This document shows, piece after piece, positions 1 through 8,297 of a stretch of 64,000 bases of DNA. Below the pieces are notes generated by a model. That model had not been told where the DNA came from. It worked only from the letters and a program-made list of their open reading frames with translations, and did not search any database. Each line of letters begins with the position of its first letter. Position 1 is the first letter of the stretch. The stretch comes from Candidatus Methanohalarchaeum thermophilum (lineage in GTDB: Archaea; Halobacteriota; Methanonatronarchaeia; Methanonatronarchaeales; Methanonatronarchaeaceae): assembly GCA_001914405.1 (NCBI GenBank), contig MSDW01000001.1, forward strand, positions 1,243,169 to 1,307,168, given 5' to 3'. The position numbers were made by a program, and so were the translations under genes.

Positions 1-116
1 TTTAACTTTTGTGAGAGTTTGAGAGAGCAGTAAGTCTTCTTCCTTTAGGTAGGGGGATGCACGGACTCTTTCAACCAAAACTATTTATGTAAAAAATAAT
101 ATTATTTATGTAAACA

Positions 117-236
117 ATGAAAACCAAGTCTATAACTATTAGAGAAGACCAAATCGAGTGGTTGGAAAAAAACCACATCAATCTATCAAGCCTAGTTAGA
201 GAAAAAATAGACGAAGAAATGAAGAATGAAGGCTGA
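117..236 (+). CDS. small ribbon-helix-helix-like protein upstream of tnpB
   Basis: A 39-residue ORF starts MKTKSITIREDQIEWLEK and continues with a helix containing NLSSLVREKI. This is the strand-helix-helix pattern of minimal ribbon-helix-helix DNA-binding proteins. Its last 11 bases overlap the start of tnpB in another frame, so the two genes are translationally coupled. Similar small RHH ORFs precede TnpB genes and lie next to integrase remnants elsewhere in this window. The likely role is regulation of the downstream nuclease gene, by inference. It could instead be a stand-alone antitoxin-like repressor. It is short, but the overlap and the plausible fold make it likely to be real. Confidence 0.6.
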   Translation: MKTKSITIREDQIEWLEKNHINLSSLVREKIDEEMKNEG

Positions 237-1320
237 AAAAACCATCATCTGCAGGATAACTGAACCTACAAAAAGAAAAAAAGCATTACTAATCAAAGAA
301 CTATCTAATGCTAACGGATACATACGTGGAATAACAAATGACTTGTATTCAGCGACCAAACAAGCAATGGACAAATACATACAAAAAGACAAGATAAAGG
401 AACAACATACCTATCCACTGTTCCTAAGAAATGACACATTTAGGGTTGAAGAAGCGAAAAATACCAAAGAATTCGATTATTGGGCCAAGATACCAATATC
501 TAACGTTTATGGTGGTATTTGGGTTCCAATAAAACCACATGAACCAATAAAAGAAGAACACGAAATAAAGGATTCTAAGGTTGTATGGAAACCTTATGGT
601 TTCGAATTACATTTATCAATTAGTTTTGAAGTAAAGCCACAATCTCCCAAAAACATCCTTGCCATCGACTTGGGTGAAAGGGTTATGGCTGCGACCGTGT
701 CCACAGCCGACAACGGGAACCCAAGCCTATATGGCAGAGATGTTAGAGGAATCAGAAGACACTACGCATACCTAAGAAAAAAACTACAAGAGAAATCAAA
801 ATCCAAAGTAAAAGAAGTCAAAGACAAAGAAAGTAGAATTATTGAAGATAGATTACACAACATATCCAGAGAAATCATAGAGAAAGCAGACAAACAAGAT
901 GCGTTGATTGTTTTAGGCGACCTCAAAGGCCTAGGTAACAAAGACACAGGCAAAGGAGCTAGAATTAATCGGATAGCGAACACAATGCCTTTTCACAAAC
1001 TAACTAAGATGATTACATACAAAGCCAAAGAACGTGGAATAAGAGTAATTAAGGTAAGTGAGCGACTTAGTTCGGTGACTTGTCATCGCTGTGGGAGCGA
1101 GAACACAGATAGACCAACACAAGCTAGATTCGATTGCAATACCTGTGGCTTAAAGAACTATAATGCTGACCTAAATGGAGCCAAAAACATACTATATAGG
1201 TCTCTCGCCTACATGGCTGGAGACGGGGCTGTCGTGAACCAGCCCAAAACCAAGGCATCAATAACGAAACAAGATTACGACACAGAAAAAGTCCTTGGAA
1301 ACTCCTCCCTAAATTCTTGA
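226..1320 (+). CDS. tnpB: TnpB-type RNA-guided nuclease of an IS200/IS605-family element
   Basis: The 364-residue protein has the TnpB layout: an N-terminal RNA/DNA-binding part, a RuvC-like core and a C-terminal zinc ribbon. RuvC motif I is AIDLGERVMA near residue 147. The zinc ribbon is CHRCGS then CNTCGL around residues 288-308. Motif III is NADLNGAKNI near 315. TnpB proteins are guided by an RNA transcribed from the element right end and cleave DNA beside a short adjacent motif. Motif II reads IVLGDLKG, with Gly where most TnpBs have the catalytic Glu, so activity is uncertain. No tnpA is present, so the element is non-autonomous. The end of the gene runs into a right-end hairpin that contains the stop codon. 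Confidence 0.9.
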   Translation: MKAEKTIICRITEPTKRKKALLIKELSNANGYIRGITNDLYSATKQAMDKYIQKDKIKEQHTYPLFLRNDTFRVEEAKNTKEFDYWAKIPISNVYGGIWVPIKPHEPIKEEHEIKDSKVVWKPYGFELHLSISFEVKPQSPKNILAIDLGERVMAATVSTADNGNPSLYGRDVRGIRRHYAYLRKKLQEKSKSKVKEVKDKESRIIEDRLHNISREIIEKADKQDALIVLGDLKGLGNKDTGKGARINRIANTMPFHKLTKMITYKAKERGIRVIKVSERLSSVTCHRCGSENTDRPTQARFDCNTCGLKNYNADLNGAKNILYRSLAYMAGDGAVVNQPKTKASITKQDYDTEKVLGNSSLNS

Positions 1321-1340
1321 TTTAGATAGGAGTAGTTCAC
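1301..1340 (+). repeat. right-end hairpin of the tnpB element
   Basis: ACTCCTCCCTAAAT pairs with ATTTAGATAGGAGT around a short loop that holds the tnpB stop codon, and the stem is followed by AGTTCAC. This is the usual right-end/omega-RNA 3' structure of IS200/IS605-type elements. Related hairpins ending in TAGTTCAC or TAGTTGAC occur at several other places in the window. Confidence 0.6.
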
Positions 1341-1476
1341 ATAGGCCTTGATATATTGGCTTTCTCCACTACCAAAATCAGTGATTTTGGAGGGGTCTTC
1401 TCAACTACTAAGATAAAACTGGCTTTTGGCTTATGGCAAATAAAATGAAGAATAGGCTTTGAAGACTCTTTATATA

Positions 1477-1565
1477 AGCCTCGGGCGGGATTTGAACCCG
1501 CGGTAAATGGCTTTTCCTCTTTTTGATACGAAGCCATCGCTTTGGCCAAGCTAAGCTACCGAGGC
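1477..1565 (-). tRNA. tRNA-Thr (CGU anticodon) with a 14-nt intron
   Basis: The acceptor GCCTCGG pairs with CCGAGGC. The D arm, anticodon stem ATGGC/GCCAT and T arm GCGGG-TTCAAAT-CCCGC are all perfect, and the discriminator is U, as in archaeal tRNA-Thr. The anticodon loop only closes if 14 nt (1513-1526) are removed after position 37, the canonical archaeal intron position. This leaves the loop TTCGTAA with anticodon CGU. CCA is not encoded. The intron would need the archaeal splicing endonuclease. Confidence 0.9.
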
Positions 1566-1572
1566 TTTATAG

Positions 1573-2811
1573 TTATTTTTCTTTAATCCAGAATCTTTTT
1601 TTGGATTCTTTTAGAGCTTCTAGTCCGGGTAGACCTGTTCCTGAGAAAAATTTCATTAGTGCTCCTCCGCCTGTGCTGACATGGTCGAAGGATAGTTTTA
1701 GGCCTGCTTCTTCTGCGGCTGTACATATGTGTCCTCCTCCTATTATGTTAAATGCATCTGATTCGGCCGCTGATCTTAGTAATTCGTCTGTTCCAGTTCT
1801 GAATTTTTCTTTTTCGAAGACGCCTGCTGGGCCGTTCATGATTATTTTGTCTGCTTTGTTGAATTTACTTGAGAAATCTGCTATGGTTTCTATTCCGATG
1901 TCTTGTATTAGTGCTTTTTTTGGTATTTTATCTATTTTAATGTCTTTTCTGTCGTTTTCTTTTAGTATTGCGATGTCTTTTGGTAGTTCAATTTTTTCTT
2001 TGTATTTTTTATATATTTTTTTGGCTTCTGGGAGTTTGTCTTTGTATCCTAGGTCTTTGATCACTTTTAGGCTTTTTTCTCCTATTTCTTTTCCATTTGC
2101 TCGTAGGAATATGTTGGCTAGGATCCCTGTTGCGAAGACTTTGTCTGCTATATTGTTTTTTAATAGATTTTGGGTTACATAAAGAGAGTCATCGACTTTT
2201 GCTCCTCCAAGGACAAAATAAGTGGTTCCTTCTTCTTTATTTGCTCCTTTCAATATATCTATTTCCTTTTCCATTAATTTGCCTGAGATACCTGGTAGTA
2301 CTAGGGGAAATCCAACGATTGAGGGGTGTCGTCTGTGGCTGGCTGCAAAGGCATCGTTTACGTAGAAATCGAATAGTGGACCTAGTTCATCGACTAAAAA
2401 AGTATCTTTTTGTTTTTCTCTGTCTCTTTCGATGGTTTCTTCGGAATAGAATCTGACGTTTTCTAGGAAAAGTATGTCTCCGTTTCTCATTTTTCTGATT
2501 TCTTCTTTTGCTCTTGAACCGAAAATATCATCAATGTACTTGACATCTCTTTTTAGTATTTCGGAAAGTTTTTCGGCATGTTTCTCAGTTTTAGTGAAGT
2601 CTTTTTTACCTGGACGGCTCTGATGAGCTAATATAACAGTCTTTGAATCATTAAGTGATCTGAATGTCTTTAAATGAGATCTAAACCTGTTATCATCTAA
2701 TATTCTCTTCGTTGACGGATCTATAGGAGAGTTTACATCAATCCTAATTAAGATAGATTTGTTTTTTAGTTTTACATCGTCTAAAGTAAGAAAATCCTTT
2801 TTATTATCCAA
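1573..2811 (-). CDS. pgk: phosphoglycerate kinase
   Basis: This 412-residue protein has the usual archaeal phosphoglycerate kinase length. It transfers phosphate between 1,3-bisphosphoglycerate and ADP in cytosolic glycolysis or gluconeogenesis. The N-domain shows IRIDVNSPID and HQSRPGKKD (substrate-binding R and H residues), and NDAFAASHRRHPS near residues 155-167. The C-domain has VLGGAKVDDS, IMNGPAGVFE and the GGGHICTA nucleotide loop near residue 360. It is monocistronic, with tRNA-Thr immediately downstream on the same strand. It is a core chromosomal gene and marks the ground state outside the putative integrated region. The start MDNKKDF is the first ATG. Confidence 0.95.
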   Translation of the reverse strand: MDNKKDFLTLDDVKLKNKSILIRIDVNSPIDPSTKRILDDNRFRSHLKTFRSLNDSKTVILAHQSRPGKKDFTKTEKHAEKLSEILKRDVKYIDDIFGSRAKEEIRKMRNGDILFLENVRFYSEETIERDREKQKDTFLVDELGPLFDFYVNDAFAASHRRHPSIVGFPLVLPGISGKLMEKEIDILKGANKEEGTTYFVLGGAKVDDSLYVTQNLLKNNIADKVFATGILANIFLRANGKEIGEKSLKVIKDLGYKDKLPEAKKIYKKYKEKIELPKDIAILKENDRKDIKIDKIPKKALIQDIGIETIADFSSKFNKADKIIMNGPAGVFEKEKFRTGTDELLRSAAESDAFNIIGGGHICTAAEEAGLKLSFDHVSTGGGALMKFFSGTGLPGLEALKESKKRFWIKEK

Positions 2812-3240
2812 TCTATCCCCTCTTCTAAATTACCTAGATACACCTTAAAGCATTGAATAGATATCGAACAACTAAAACATATATTCAAACTATAAATAAC
2901 TCCCTAGTTAAACTAATGTCTTTTTACTCAGCATCCAATTACAGATCCCAGAAACTACAAATTTGTTTAAGGATTTTATTAATTAAATTAATTTCGCTTA
3001 TGACTAATACTCACAACTAAATATCTATCTAAGATCAAATAAAAAGACCTACCCTAAAACTTCAAAAAACCTGAGCCAATAAATTAATTTAAAACAAAGA
3101 TCAAGAAATGTAGTAACTCAAGATATTAATCAACGATCCAAATAGATCAAGATTAACAAACTACAAGTAAATGTCACTAAGCGAGGGCGTTTCGAAGAAA
3201 AACCTTTTTTTACCTGACTAAGTTATGATGGATGTAGAAT
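2812..3240. other. AT-rich intergenic spacer
   Basis: This spacer lies between divergently transcribed pgk and the unknown gene at 3241. It is very AT-rich, with no convincing ORF, RNA gene or strong repeat. It must hold the promoters of both flanking genes, but I cannot place them with confidence. Confidence 0.5.
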
Positions 3241-3774
3241 ATGAAGACAAAATCACTGGAAGAAACATTTGATGAAATAAGAGAAGAGAGTGAAGGAACC
3301 AATCAATCGAAGAAGTGGTGGGCTGGGACAGACTCACAGAAGCTAAGTAACGACCTATTTTTAGGTCACTCAGATGTAGGATTATACCAGATCAAAAGTT
3401 ACATGAAAAATTCCTTAGAATCAAAAGGAATAGGCGCAAAAATAACATCAAACCTCGATGAAGAAATAGAACAGGAATTCAAAAAGTCACCAGATTCAAT
3501 GTTTGGCGTACTACCCAGAAAAGTAGGCAAAAGACAAAAAAAGAACCTTAAAGGTCTTTTGGAGAACAAGGATTTTTCTAATGAAAAAGACTTCTTCGAC
3601 CAAGTGATGAAAGCTCTAGAAGTAAACATCAAGGGCTCACTAACCCATTCCAACCAAAAGAAAAAAGGACCGATCAAGGAACTAAGAAGTAAGTTTGAAG
3701 AGGAACAAAAAGAATTAAACGAAGAGTTCGAAAAGATAGTTAACGAAGACCAGGTCTACAAATCCTATTTATAA
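3241..3774 (+). CDS. hypothetical protein, charged, helical
   Basis: The 177-residue soluble protein has no signal peptide or membrane segment, and I do not recognise a family. It is rich in Lys and Glu. The last 40 residues (KKKGPIKELRSKFEEE onward) look like a coiled coil. A central segment, FGVLPRKVGKRQKK, is basic. It stands alone just upstream of tRNA-Glu, outside the predicted integration site, with a 70-bp gap to the tRNA. The ATG follows TGATGGATGTAGAAT with no clear ribosome binding site, so it may be leaderless. Confidence 0.6.
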   Translation: MKTKSLEETFDEIREESEGTNQSKKWWAGTDSQKLSNDLFLGHSDVGLYQIKSYMKNSLESKGIGAKITSNLDEEIEQEFKKSPDSMFGVLPRKVGKRQKKNLKGLLENKDFSNEKDFFDQVMKALEVNIKGSLTHSNQKKKGPIKELRSKFEEEQKELNEEFEKIVNEDQVYKSYL

Positions 3775-3845
3775 AAAACTCTCCAAAAAAATTATATAAA
3801 ACAAAGAATATCCAATTGTAGCATTTTAGTTGAACTTGCCCTAAT

Positions 3846-3943
<98 letters not shown>

Positions 3944-3946
3944 ATG

Positions 3947-3958
3947 TAGTTGCAACTA
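3947..3958. promoter_or_regulatory. 12-bp palindrome, possible operator
   Basis: TAGTTGCAACTA is a perfect palindrome 20 bp before the start of the ribbon-helix-helix gene at 3979. That is a good position for autorepression by an RHH protein. Binding is inference. Confidence 0.35.
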
Positions 3959-3978
3959 ATTCTTTACTGAGAAATAAA

Positions 3979-4497
3979 ATGGGTAAAACTGATTCTATAA
4001 AACAAAGAAGAGTAGACGTCTACCTAGACTCACTAGAAAGAAAAAAGAAATGGAAAAAAATAGCCGAAAACCAAGACGATTCCTTATCAAAATTCATCCA
4101 AAAAGCCGTACAATACGCAATAGACCACGGAGGACCAAACTTCAAAGAACTAGGAAACAAAGCCAAACAAATACAAGAACTACAAAACCAAATCAACGAA
4201 CTCAAAGAAGAAGTTAAACAAAAGGACATGGTTATAGATAAACTCGAAGAAGAAATAGAACAATACAGAACCCAAAAATTCACAAACCAAACCTTCAGCG
4301 GCAAAAGAAAACACAAAAAACAACTAATAGACCTACTAAAAAACCACAAAAAACTAAATGGCGATGAAATCCTACAAAAACTCAACATAGACCCAACAAA
4401 CACAGAAGTAGTTGAAGGAATCAACAAACAACTACAGAACCTAGAACAATACGGCCTAATCGAAGACACAGGAAACGGCTGGAGGTGGACACAATAA
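3979..4497 (+). CDS. ribbon-helix-helix / coiled-coil / winged-helix protein, integrase partner
   Basis: The 172-residue protein has three parts. Residues 8-45 (RRVDVYLDSLER... LSKFIQKAVQYAI) look like a ribbon-helix-helix DNA-binding domain. About 60-100 form a heptad-rich coiled coil (IQELQNQINELKEEV). The C-terminus, about 110-172, resembles a winged helix ending LEQYGLIEDTGNGWRWTQ. It overlaps the integrase start by 13 bp, so the pair is co-transcribed. In haloarchaeal integrative elements, small DNA-binding proteins beside the integrase assist or regulate recombination. That role is inferred here from position. A palindrome just upstream may be its operator. Confidence 0.75.
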   Translation: MGKTDSIKQRRVDVYLDSLERKKKWKKIAENQDDSLSKFIQKAVQYAIDHGGPNFKELGNKAKQIQELQNQINELKEEVKQKDMVIDKLEEEIEQYRTQKFTNQTFSGKRKHKKQLIDLLKNHKKLNGDEILQKLNIDPTNTEVVEGINKQLQNLEQYGLIEDTGNGWRWTQ

Positions 4498-5453
4498 AAA
4501 CACAAACAAACCAACAAAAAACAACCAAAAACAACAAAGAAATACTAAACGAATTCATAAGAGACGCCAAACTCCAAGGCCTACAAAAAAGAACACTCGA
4601 AACATACAAATCAAACCTACAATACTACCTAAACTACATCGAGAAAAAACCCTGGCAAGCAAACAAAAAAGACCTAAAAAACTTCCTACATCACCTAAAA
4701 AACCAAAAACAAGGAAGAAGAGGTAAAGGTTTGTCACCAAGCACCATCAACTCATATTTTAGTGCGTTAAACACCTTCTACGATTACCTAAAGTATGAAG
4801 AAATTATCCAAGAAAACCCAGTCAAAGAAATAAGACAACGCTACATCCAGAACAAACAAGACAAAAACAAACGAAAAAGACAACTCCTATCTGTAAAACA
4901 AATGGCTTCATTAATAAAAGCAACCCTAGACACAAGAGACCGAGCAATAATAACCCTATTAGCAAAAACAGGAATAAGAAGAAACGAACTAATAAACATC
5001 GACCTAAAAGACATAAATTGGCAAAAAAACAAAATAGAACTAAAACCAACAGCCAAAAGAACAAACACAACCGTATTCTTCGACGACGAATGCGCAAGAA
5101 CACTAAAAAGATGGACAAAAACAAGAAACAAACAAGAACCCAAAACACAAGCACTATTCACAAACCAAAGCCAAAACAGACTAAAAAGACACGGAATCTA
5201 CCACGCAGTAACCAAACACGCACAAAAACTAGGCCACCACAATCCCAACTCAAACAACTTAGAAGAAAGATTCACTCCACACTGCTGCAGGCACTGGTTC
5301 ACCACACACCTAAGAAGAAACGGAATGAGAAGAGAATACATAAAAGAACTAAGAGGAGACACAAGAAACCAAGCAATCGACATATACGACCACATAGACA
5401 AACAAAAACTCAAAAGATCATACATGGCACACATACCAACACTAGGAATATAA
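4485..5453 (+). CDS. tyrosine recombinase / integrase
   Basis: This is a 322-residue XerC/D-like site-specific recombinase. Residues 20-110 form the SAM-like core-binding domain (TLETYKSNLQYYLNYI). The catalytic domain shows TGIRRNELINID (Arg I), a Lys in the beta-hairpin at KPTAKRTNT, HCCRHWFTTHL (His-x-x-Arg) and the nucleophile in IDIYDHIDK near residue 305. All catalytic positions are present, so the enzyme appears intact. The start is GTG inside GGAGGTG and no nearer ATG exists. Its closeness to the tRNA-Glu 3' end and its RHH partner mark it as the integrase of an element whose far end may be at 41.4 or 46.75 kb. Confidence 0.9.
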   Translation: MDTIKTQTNQQKTTKNNKEILNEFIRDAKLQGLQKRTLETYKSNLQYYLNYIEKKPWQANKKDLKNFLHHLKNQKQGRRGKGLSPSTINSYFSALNTFYDYLKYEEIIQENPVKEIRQRYIQNKQDKNKRKRQLLSVKQMASLIKATLDTRDRAIITLLAKTGIRRNELINIDLKDINWQKNKIELKPTAKRTNTTVFFDDECARTLKRWTKTRNKQEPKTQALFTNQSQNRLKRHGIYHAVTKHAQKLGHHNPNSNNLEERFTPHCCRHWFTTHLRRNGMRREYIKELRGDTRNQAIDIYDHIDKQKLKRSYMAHIPTLGI

Positions 5454-5727
5454 AACAAAAGATAACTTTCTTAAGAAAAAAATGGAACTCAGAACCAAGA
5501 ATAGATTACAAAAAACGATGGAGTTATCAGACTGTTTTTGATAAAAGGATTAATGAAGATTCTCTTCCCGAGTTAGCTAATTTATATGAAAAAAATAACC
5601 AAAAAAACACATCTTTTCCTTCTTTTTAGCTCTATTCCCCTAAACTTAGAACTAACTCCCTACCCCAGACTAGGTTGAAGTTTTTTTGGTCCATTCCCCT
5701 TACTTTACAGTTATTTACAAATAAGTC

Positions 5728-5808
5728 CACAAGTAACCCTTAACTAGGGCGTTTTTTATCCCTTATGTAGAGAAGGGTGTTTTTGCCCTATATAGGGTTT
5801 ACTTGTGC
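5728..5808. repeat. nested imperfect palindrome
   Basis: CACAAGTAACCCTTAACTAGGGC on the left pairs imperfectly with the right arm GCCCTATATAGGGTTTACTT... on the other strand. An inner CCCTT/AAGGG hairpin sits between them. Outside these, ATTCCCCTTACTTTACAG near 5693-5710 resembles the inverse of 5822-5842, which extends the symmetry. This could be a protein-binding array, replication site or stem-loop RNA. Confidence 0.45.
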
Positions 5809-6256
5809 ACCTAATTGTGATTTTTTACAGATAAGGGAATAGTGATTCTTATTAACTTACAAACAAACGTGATTCGCCATACTTCTCCAGCAAAATAACC
5901 CAAAAAACCACAGAAAAATAAAATAAAAAAAATAGACCAAAAAAACAATTACGCTTAAATCAAAGAACCTAAAACAAATAAAATAAATAAAATAGACATT
6001 TAAAAATCAAATATAGTATTTAAGTGTTATTTCATTATTTATTTTTATTAAAAAGCTTTTTAAAGTCAAGTAAAATAAAGGAGTTAGAGAAAGTATACAA
6101 CGCCATTATAATGATTTAAACAAAACAAAGAACTTACCTAAGATAACAAAAGAAATGAAAAAAATTAATTCATAACTAACCTAAAAGACTCCAAAAAGAA
6201 ATAAATCAAAAGTAGTTTCTTTCACTAAAGCAACTTCCTATCCCTGTCAAATTCCA

Positions 6257-6290
6257 TGTATACTTTTCCCTCAACAAACAAAAGTATACA
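6257..6290. repeat. 11-bp inverted repeat, GTATAC-type
   Basis: TGTATACTTTT and AAAAGTATACA are perfect inverted arms separated by 12 nt. A third half-site, AAGTATACAA, lies about 160 bp upstream. Possible operator or small hairpin; no neighbouring gene start explains it. Confidence 0.4.
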
Positions 6291-6519
6291 ATCATCCAAA
6301 GAGAAATAAACAATCAAACAACAAAACACAGTTCTCAAGTTAACTAATAAAACTAAATAATCAATTATTAAAAAAATTATTGTTAATTTAAGATACAAAA
6401 GAGACTTAATGCTAAAAGAAAAACATCTATGATTTAAATAGCTCTATAATTAATTTTTGTGCTTCTATACTATTTATTGAATTATTTTTTGTTTTCTTTG
6501 AGATCACTTAAACTATCTA

Positions 6520-6864
6520 TTATGTCTTTTTAAACCAAGGTTTCCCTCTAATCATTTTTTTGATTGATTTAGCTTCTTTTTCTTCCAAACAATTTTTTAA
6601 TAGGTCTTCCATTGGTAGGGCAATGTATTTTTTATTTAATTTCTCTAATTTAGACATTTTTTCTCTGGCTTCAGATCTGTTCTCAAAGTTTGAAACTTTG
6701 ATGACTGAGCTATACAGGGTTTTATATCTTTATTTAGATTTAGCCATTCTGAGATTTTTTTGCCTTTCTTTGTTTTTTTGTAACTTTTTCCAACTTCATT
6801 ATCTTTGGATCTAGTGATGAGTTCTTCTTTTTTTAACCAATTTATGTTCCTGGATATATGCGAT
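6520..6864 (-). pseudogene. frameshifted winged-helix-like gene remnant
   Basis: Read on the minus strand, one frame gives GLKSHISRNINWLKKEELI and a basic wing-like stretch, KSYKKTKKGKKISEWL, resembling the end of a winged-helix DNA-binding domain. A second frame continues with a helical tail, SEAREKMSKLEKLNKKYIA to RGKPWFKKT. No start codon lies in the first frame and the two frames need a shift to join. It is therefore best seen as a truncated and frameshifted gene abutting the stop of the next gene upstream. Confidence 0.45.
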
Positions 6865-6865
6865 T

Positions 6866-7264
6866 TTAAACCTCCAGTTTTTTAGGTCTCTTAAAGTATT
6901 CAATTAGGTTTTCCAGGTCTATTATAACATAGTTTGACTTCAATAACCCTATTTCACTTATATCTATAGCTTTTAAACCTACAACATAATCTTTTATAAG
7001 TTTTTCAATATCTAAATCCCTTATTCCTAATATAGTGTTAATTCCGTTTTTTCTTACCATATCCTCCAATACTTTCCCTTCTAGAGTGCTAAATTCGATG
7101 GGTTCTAAAGTTATTGCAGACATTAAGGAATTTTTTATTTGATTATATTTTTTATTAAATTCAGTAGATGGTTTTATCTCTCTTTTATACTTTTTAGCTT
7201 CTTTTTTTGTTATATTAGTTTCCTGAAATAGTTTAGTAATATTATTTACCGACGTAAACCTCAA
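6866..7264 (-). CDS. hypothetical protein
   Basis: The 132-residue protein has no recognised family. The first 45 residues are Lys-rich and helical. The second half alternates short hydrophobic strands and helices (NTILGIRDLDIEKLI, NYVIIDLENLIEYF). No membrane segment is present. It follows the small membrane protein at 7541-7269 with a gap of only 4 bp, so the two form an operon. The function is unknown. Its position in a mobile-element-like block suggests an accessory role. Confidence 0.6.
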   Translation of the reverse strand: MRFTSVNNITKLFQETNITKKEAKKYKREIKPSTEFNKKYNQIKNSLMSAITLEPIEFSTLEGKVLEDMVRKNGINTILGIRDLDIEKLIKDYVVGLKAIDISEIGLLKSNYVIIDLENLIEYFKRPKKLEV

Positions 7265-7268
7265 CTAA

Positions 7269-7541
7269 TCACTTTGGGACATTTAAAAACCATAACAAAC
7301 CTGCAATCACACTTACCACTAAGAGAGGGACTATTATACTACCAATATCAGTTGGAGGTAAATGCTTAGTAGAAAAATAAGAAACAACTGCTTTAAATGT
7401 CTTACCTTCAACCAAATACTTATAAAAAAACAATAAAGCCAAGATGCCGGAACCAAACTTCAACATAGGACCAGGATTCTTAATCAGGCTTTTCAGTACG
7501 GGTTTGTGACACCAATGTATGTCCACTCTTTCATTACCCAA
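7269..7541 (-). CDS. small membrane protein, two transmembrane segments
   Basis: The 90-residue protein has two hydrophobic helices: FGSGILALLFFYKYLV around residues 29-45, and IGSIIVPLLVVSVIAGLLWF around 66-86. A short His/Cys-containing N-terminus (DIHWCHK) lies outside them. I recognise no family. It is the first gene of a two-gene minus-strand operon with the hypothetical protein that follows. Unannotated membrane proteins of this size are common in archaeal plasmids and viruses. Confidence 0.6.
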   Translation of the reverse strand: MGNERVDIHWCHKPVLKSLIKNPGPMLKFGSGILALLFFYKYLVEGKTFKAVVSYFSTKHLPPTDIGSIIVPLLVVSVIAGLLWFLNVPK

Positions 7542-7791
7542 GCAAACAATTTCTTTAGAAACTTAAGCATAGGTTCCACCTCTAAAATAAAATAAAGAGT
7601 GGTGTTTATTGTTTCTTCGGGTATCAGTCAAAAAGAGATAGAAGTAAAGAGATCACCAATGCTTGGTGGAAATTATTTTTCTATGATACCAAACATATAA
7701 AAGTTTTCAATAACCCCTATTTTTGTGAAATAAAATAAGAAATGAAATCTTTTTTGAAATCTTTCTTGTTACGATTAACAGAAATCGTGTT

Positions 7792-8131
7792 AAAAAGATT
7801 TCATTTCCCTTATAAACACCCACACCCCGTGTGAAATATTAAAAAGACAAAAAATAGTGCATCAAAGAATCAAAATTTAAGCAAAAATTGCTTAATTTTA
7901 TTAAAATACTTTATGGAAAAAATTGGCTTACAGAATTATAAGTTTTGTATCTTTTATAAATGTTTTGTATTTTTTTTTAAAGTTTTCTTTAATTCTTACA
8001 AGTTTAGTTGAAAAAAAAGATTTCAAAAAGATTTCAAATATCACCAAAATCTCGCAACTATTACACTATTTTGAAAGATTTTAAAATTTCATACGGGGTG
8101 TGGGTGTTTATAAGGGAAATGAAATCTTTTT
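7792..8131. repeat. near-perfect 46-bp inverted repeat around an AT-rich core
   Basis: The left arm (7792-7837) and right arm (8086-8131) are reverse complements with one or two mismatches over 46 bp. Both contain CCCACACCCCGT / CGGGGTGTGGG and AAATGAAATCTTTT. The 248 bp between them are almost pure A/T with several GATTTCA words. G-rich inverted arms around an AT-rich unwinding region are the layout of archaeal replication origins, though no orc1/cdc6 gene lies beside it. It could instead be a MITE-like insertion or a cruciform regulatory site. Confidence 0.75.
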
Positions 8132-8297
8132 TCTAAACCAGTAAAACCAATACAAAAACCAAAACTAATAAAGATTTCATATAACACACACCAACACCAC
8201 TCTAATGAAAAAATAAATAAATTAAACAATTGGAGCTAAAAAACAAGATTTTTTTAAAATCACTCCTATATATTTAGCTCCTCTAAGCCAAAAAAAA

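Larger units (their letters stand above)
5454..6519. other. long AT-rich spacer with palindromes
   Basis: No convincing gene is visible. It contains a nested imperfect palindrome (5728-5808), an 11-bp inverted repeat with TGTATACTTTT arms (6257-6290) and a further half-copy, AAAGTATACAA, at 6090-6100. A reading frame around 5460-5629 looks weakly protein-like but has no start of its own. The region could hold regulatory or recombination sites of the element. Confidence 0.5.

Noticed and set aside
1523-2456. Long plus-strand reading frames opposite phosphoglycerate kinase
   Set aside because: They are antisense frames of a well-conserved gene, rich in Ser/Leu/Phe and without any family resemblance.
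5018-5629. Reading frame overlapping and following the integrase
   Set aside because: Most of it is a Lys/Arg/Gln-rich shadow of the integrase. The last 50 codons look slightly protein-like but have no start of their own, so I only mention them in the spacer entry.
7741-8297. A second CRISPR-like array suggested by repeated GATTTCA words
   Set aside because: The words are irregularly spaced and short. The only long repeat is the inverted 46-bp pair.
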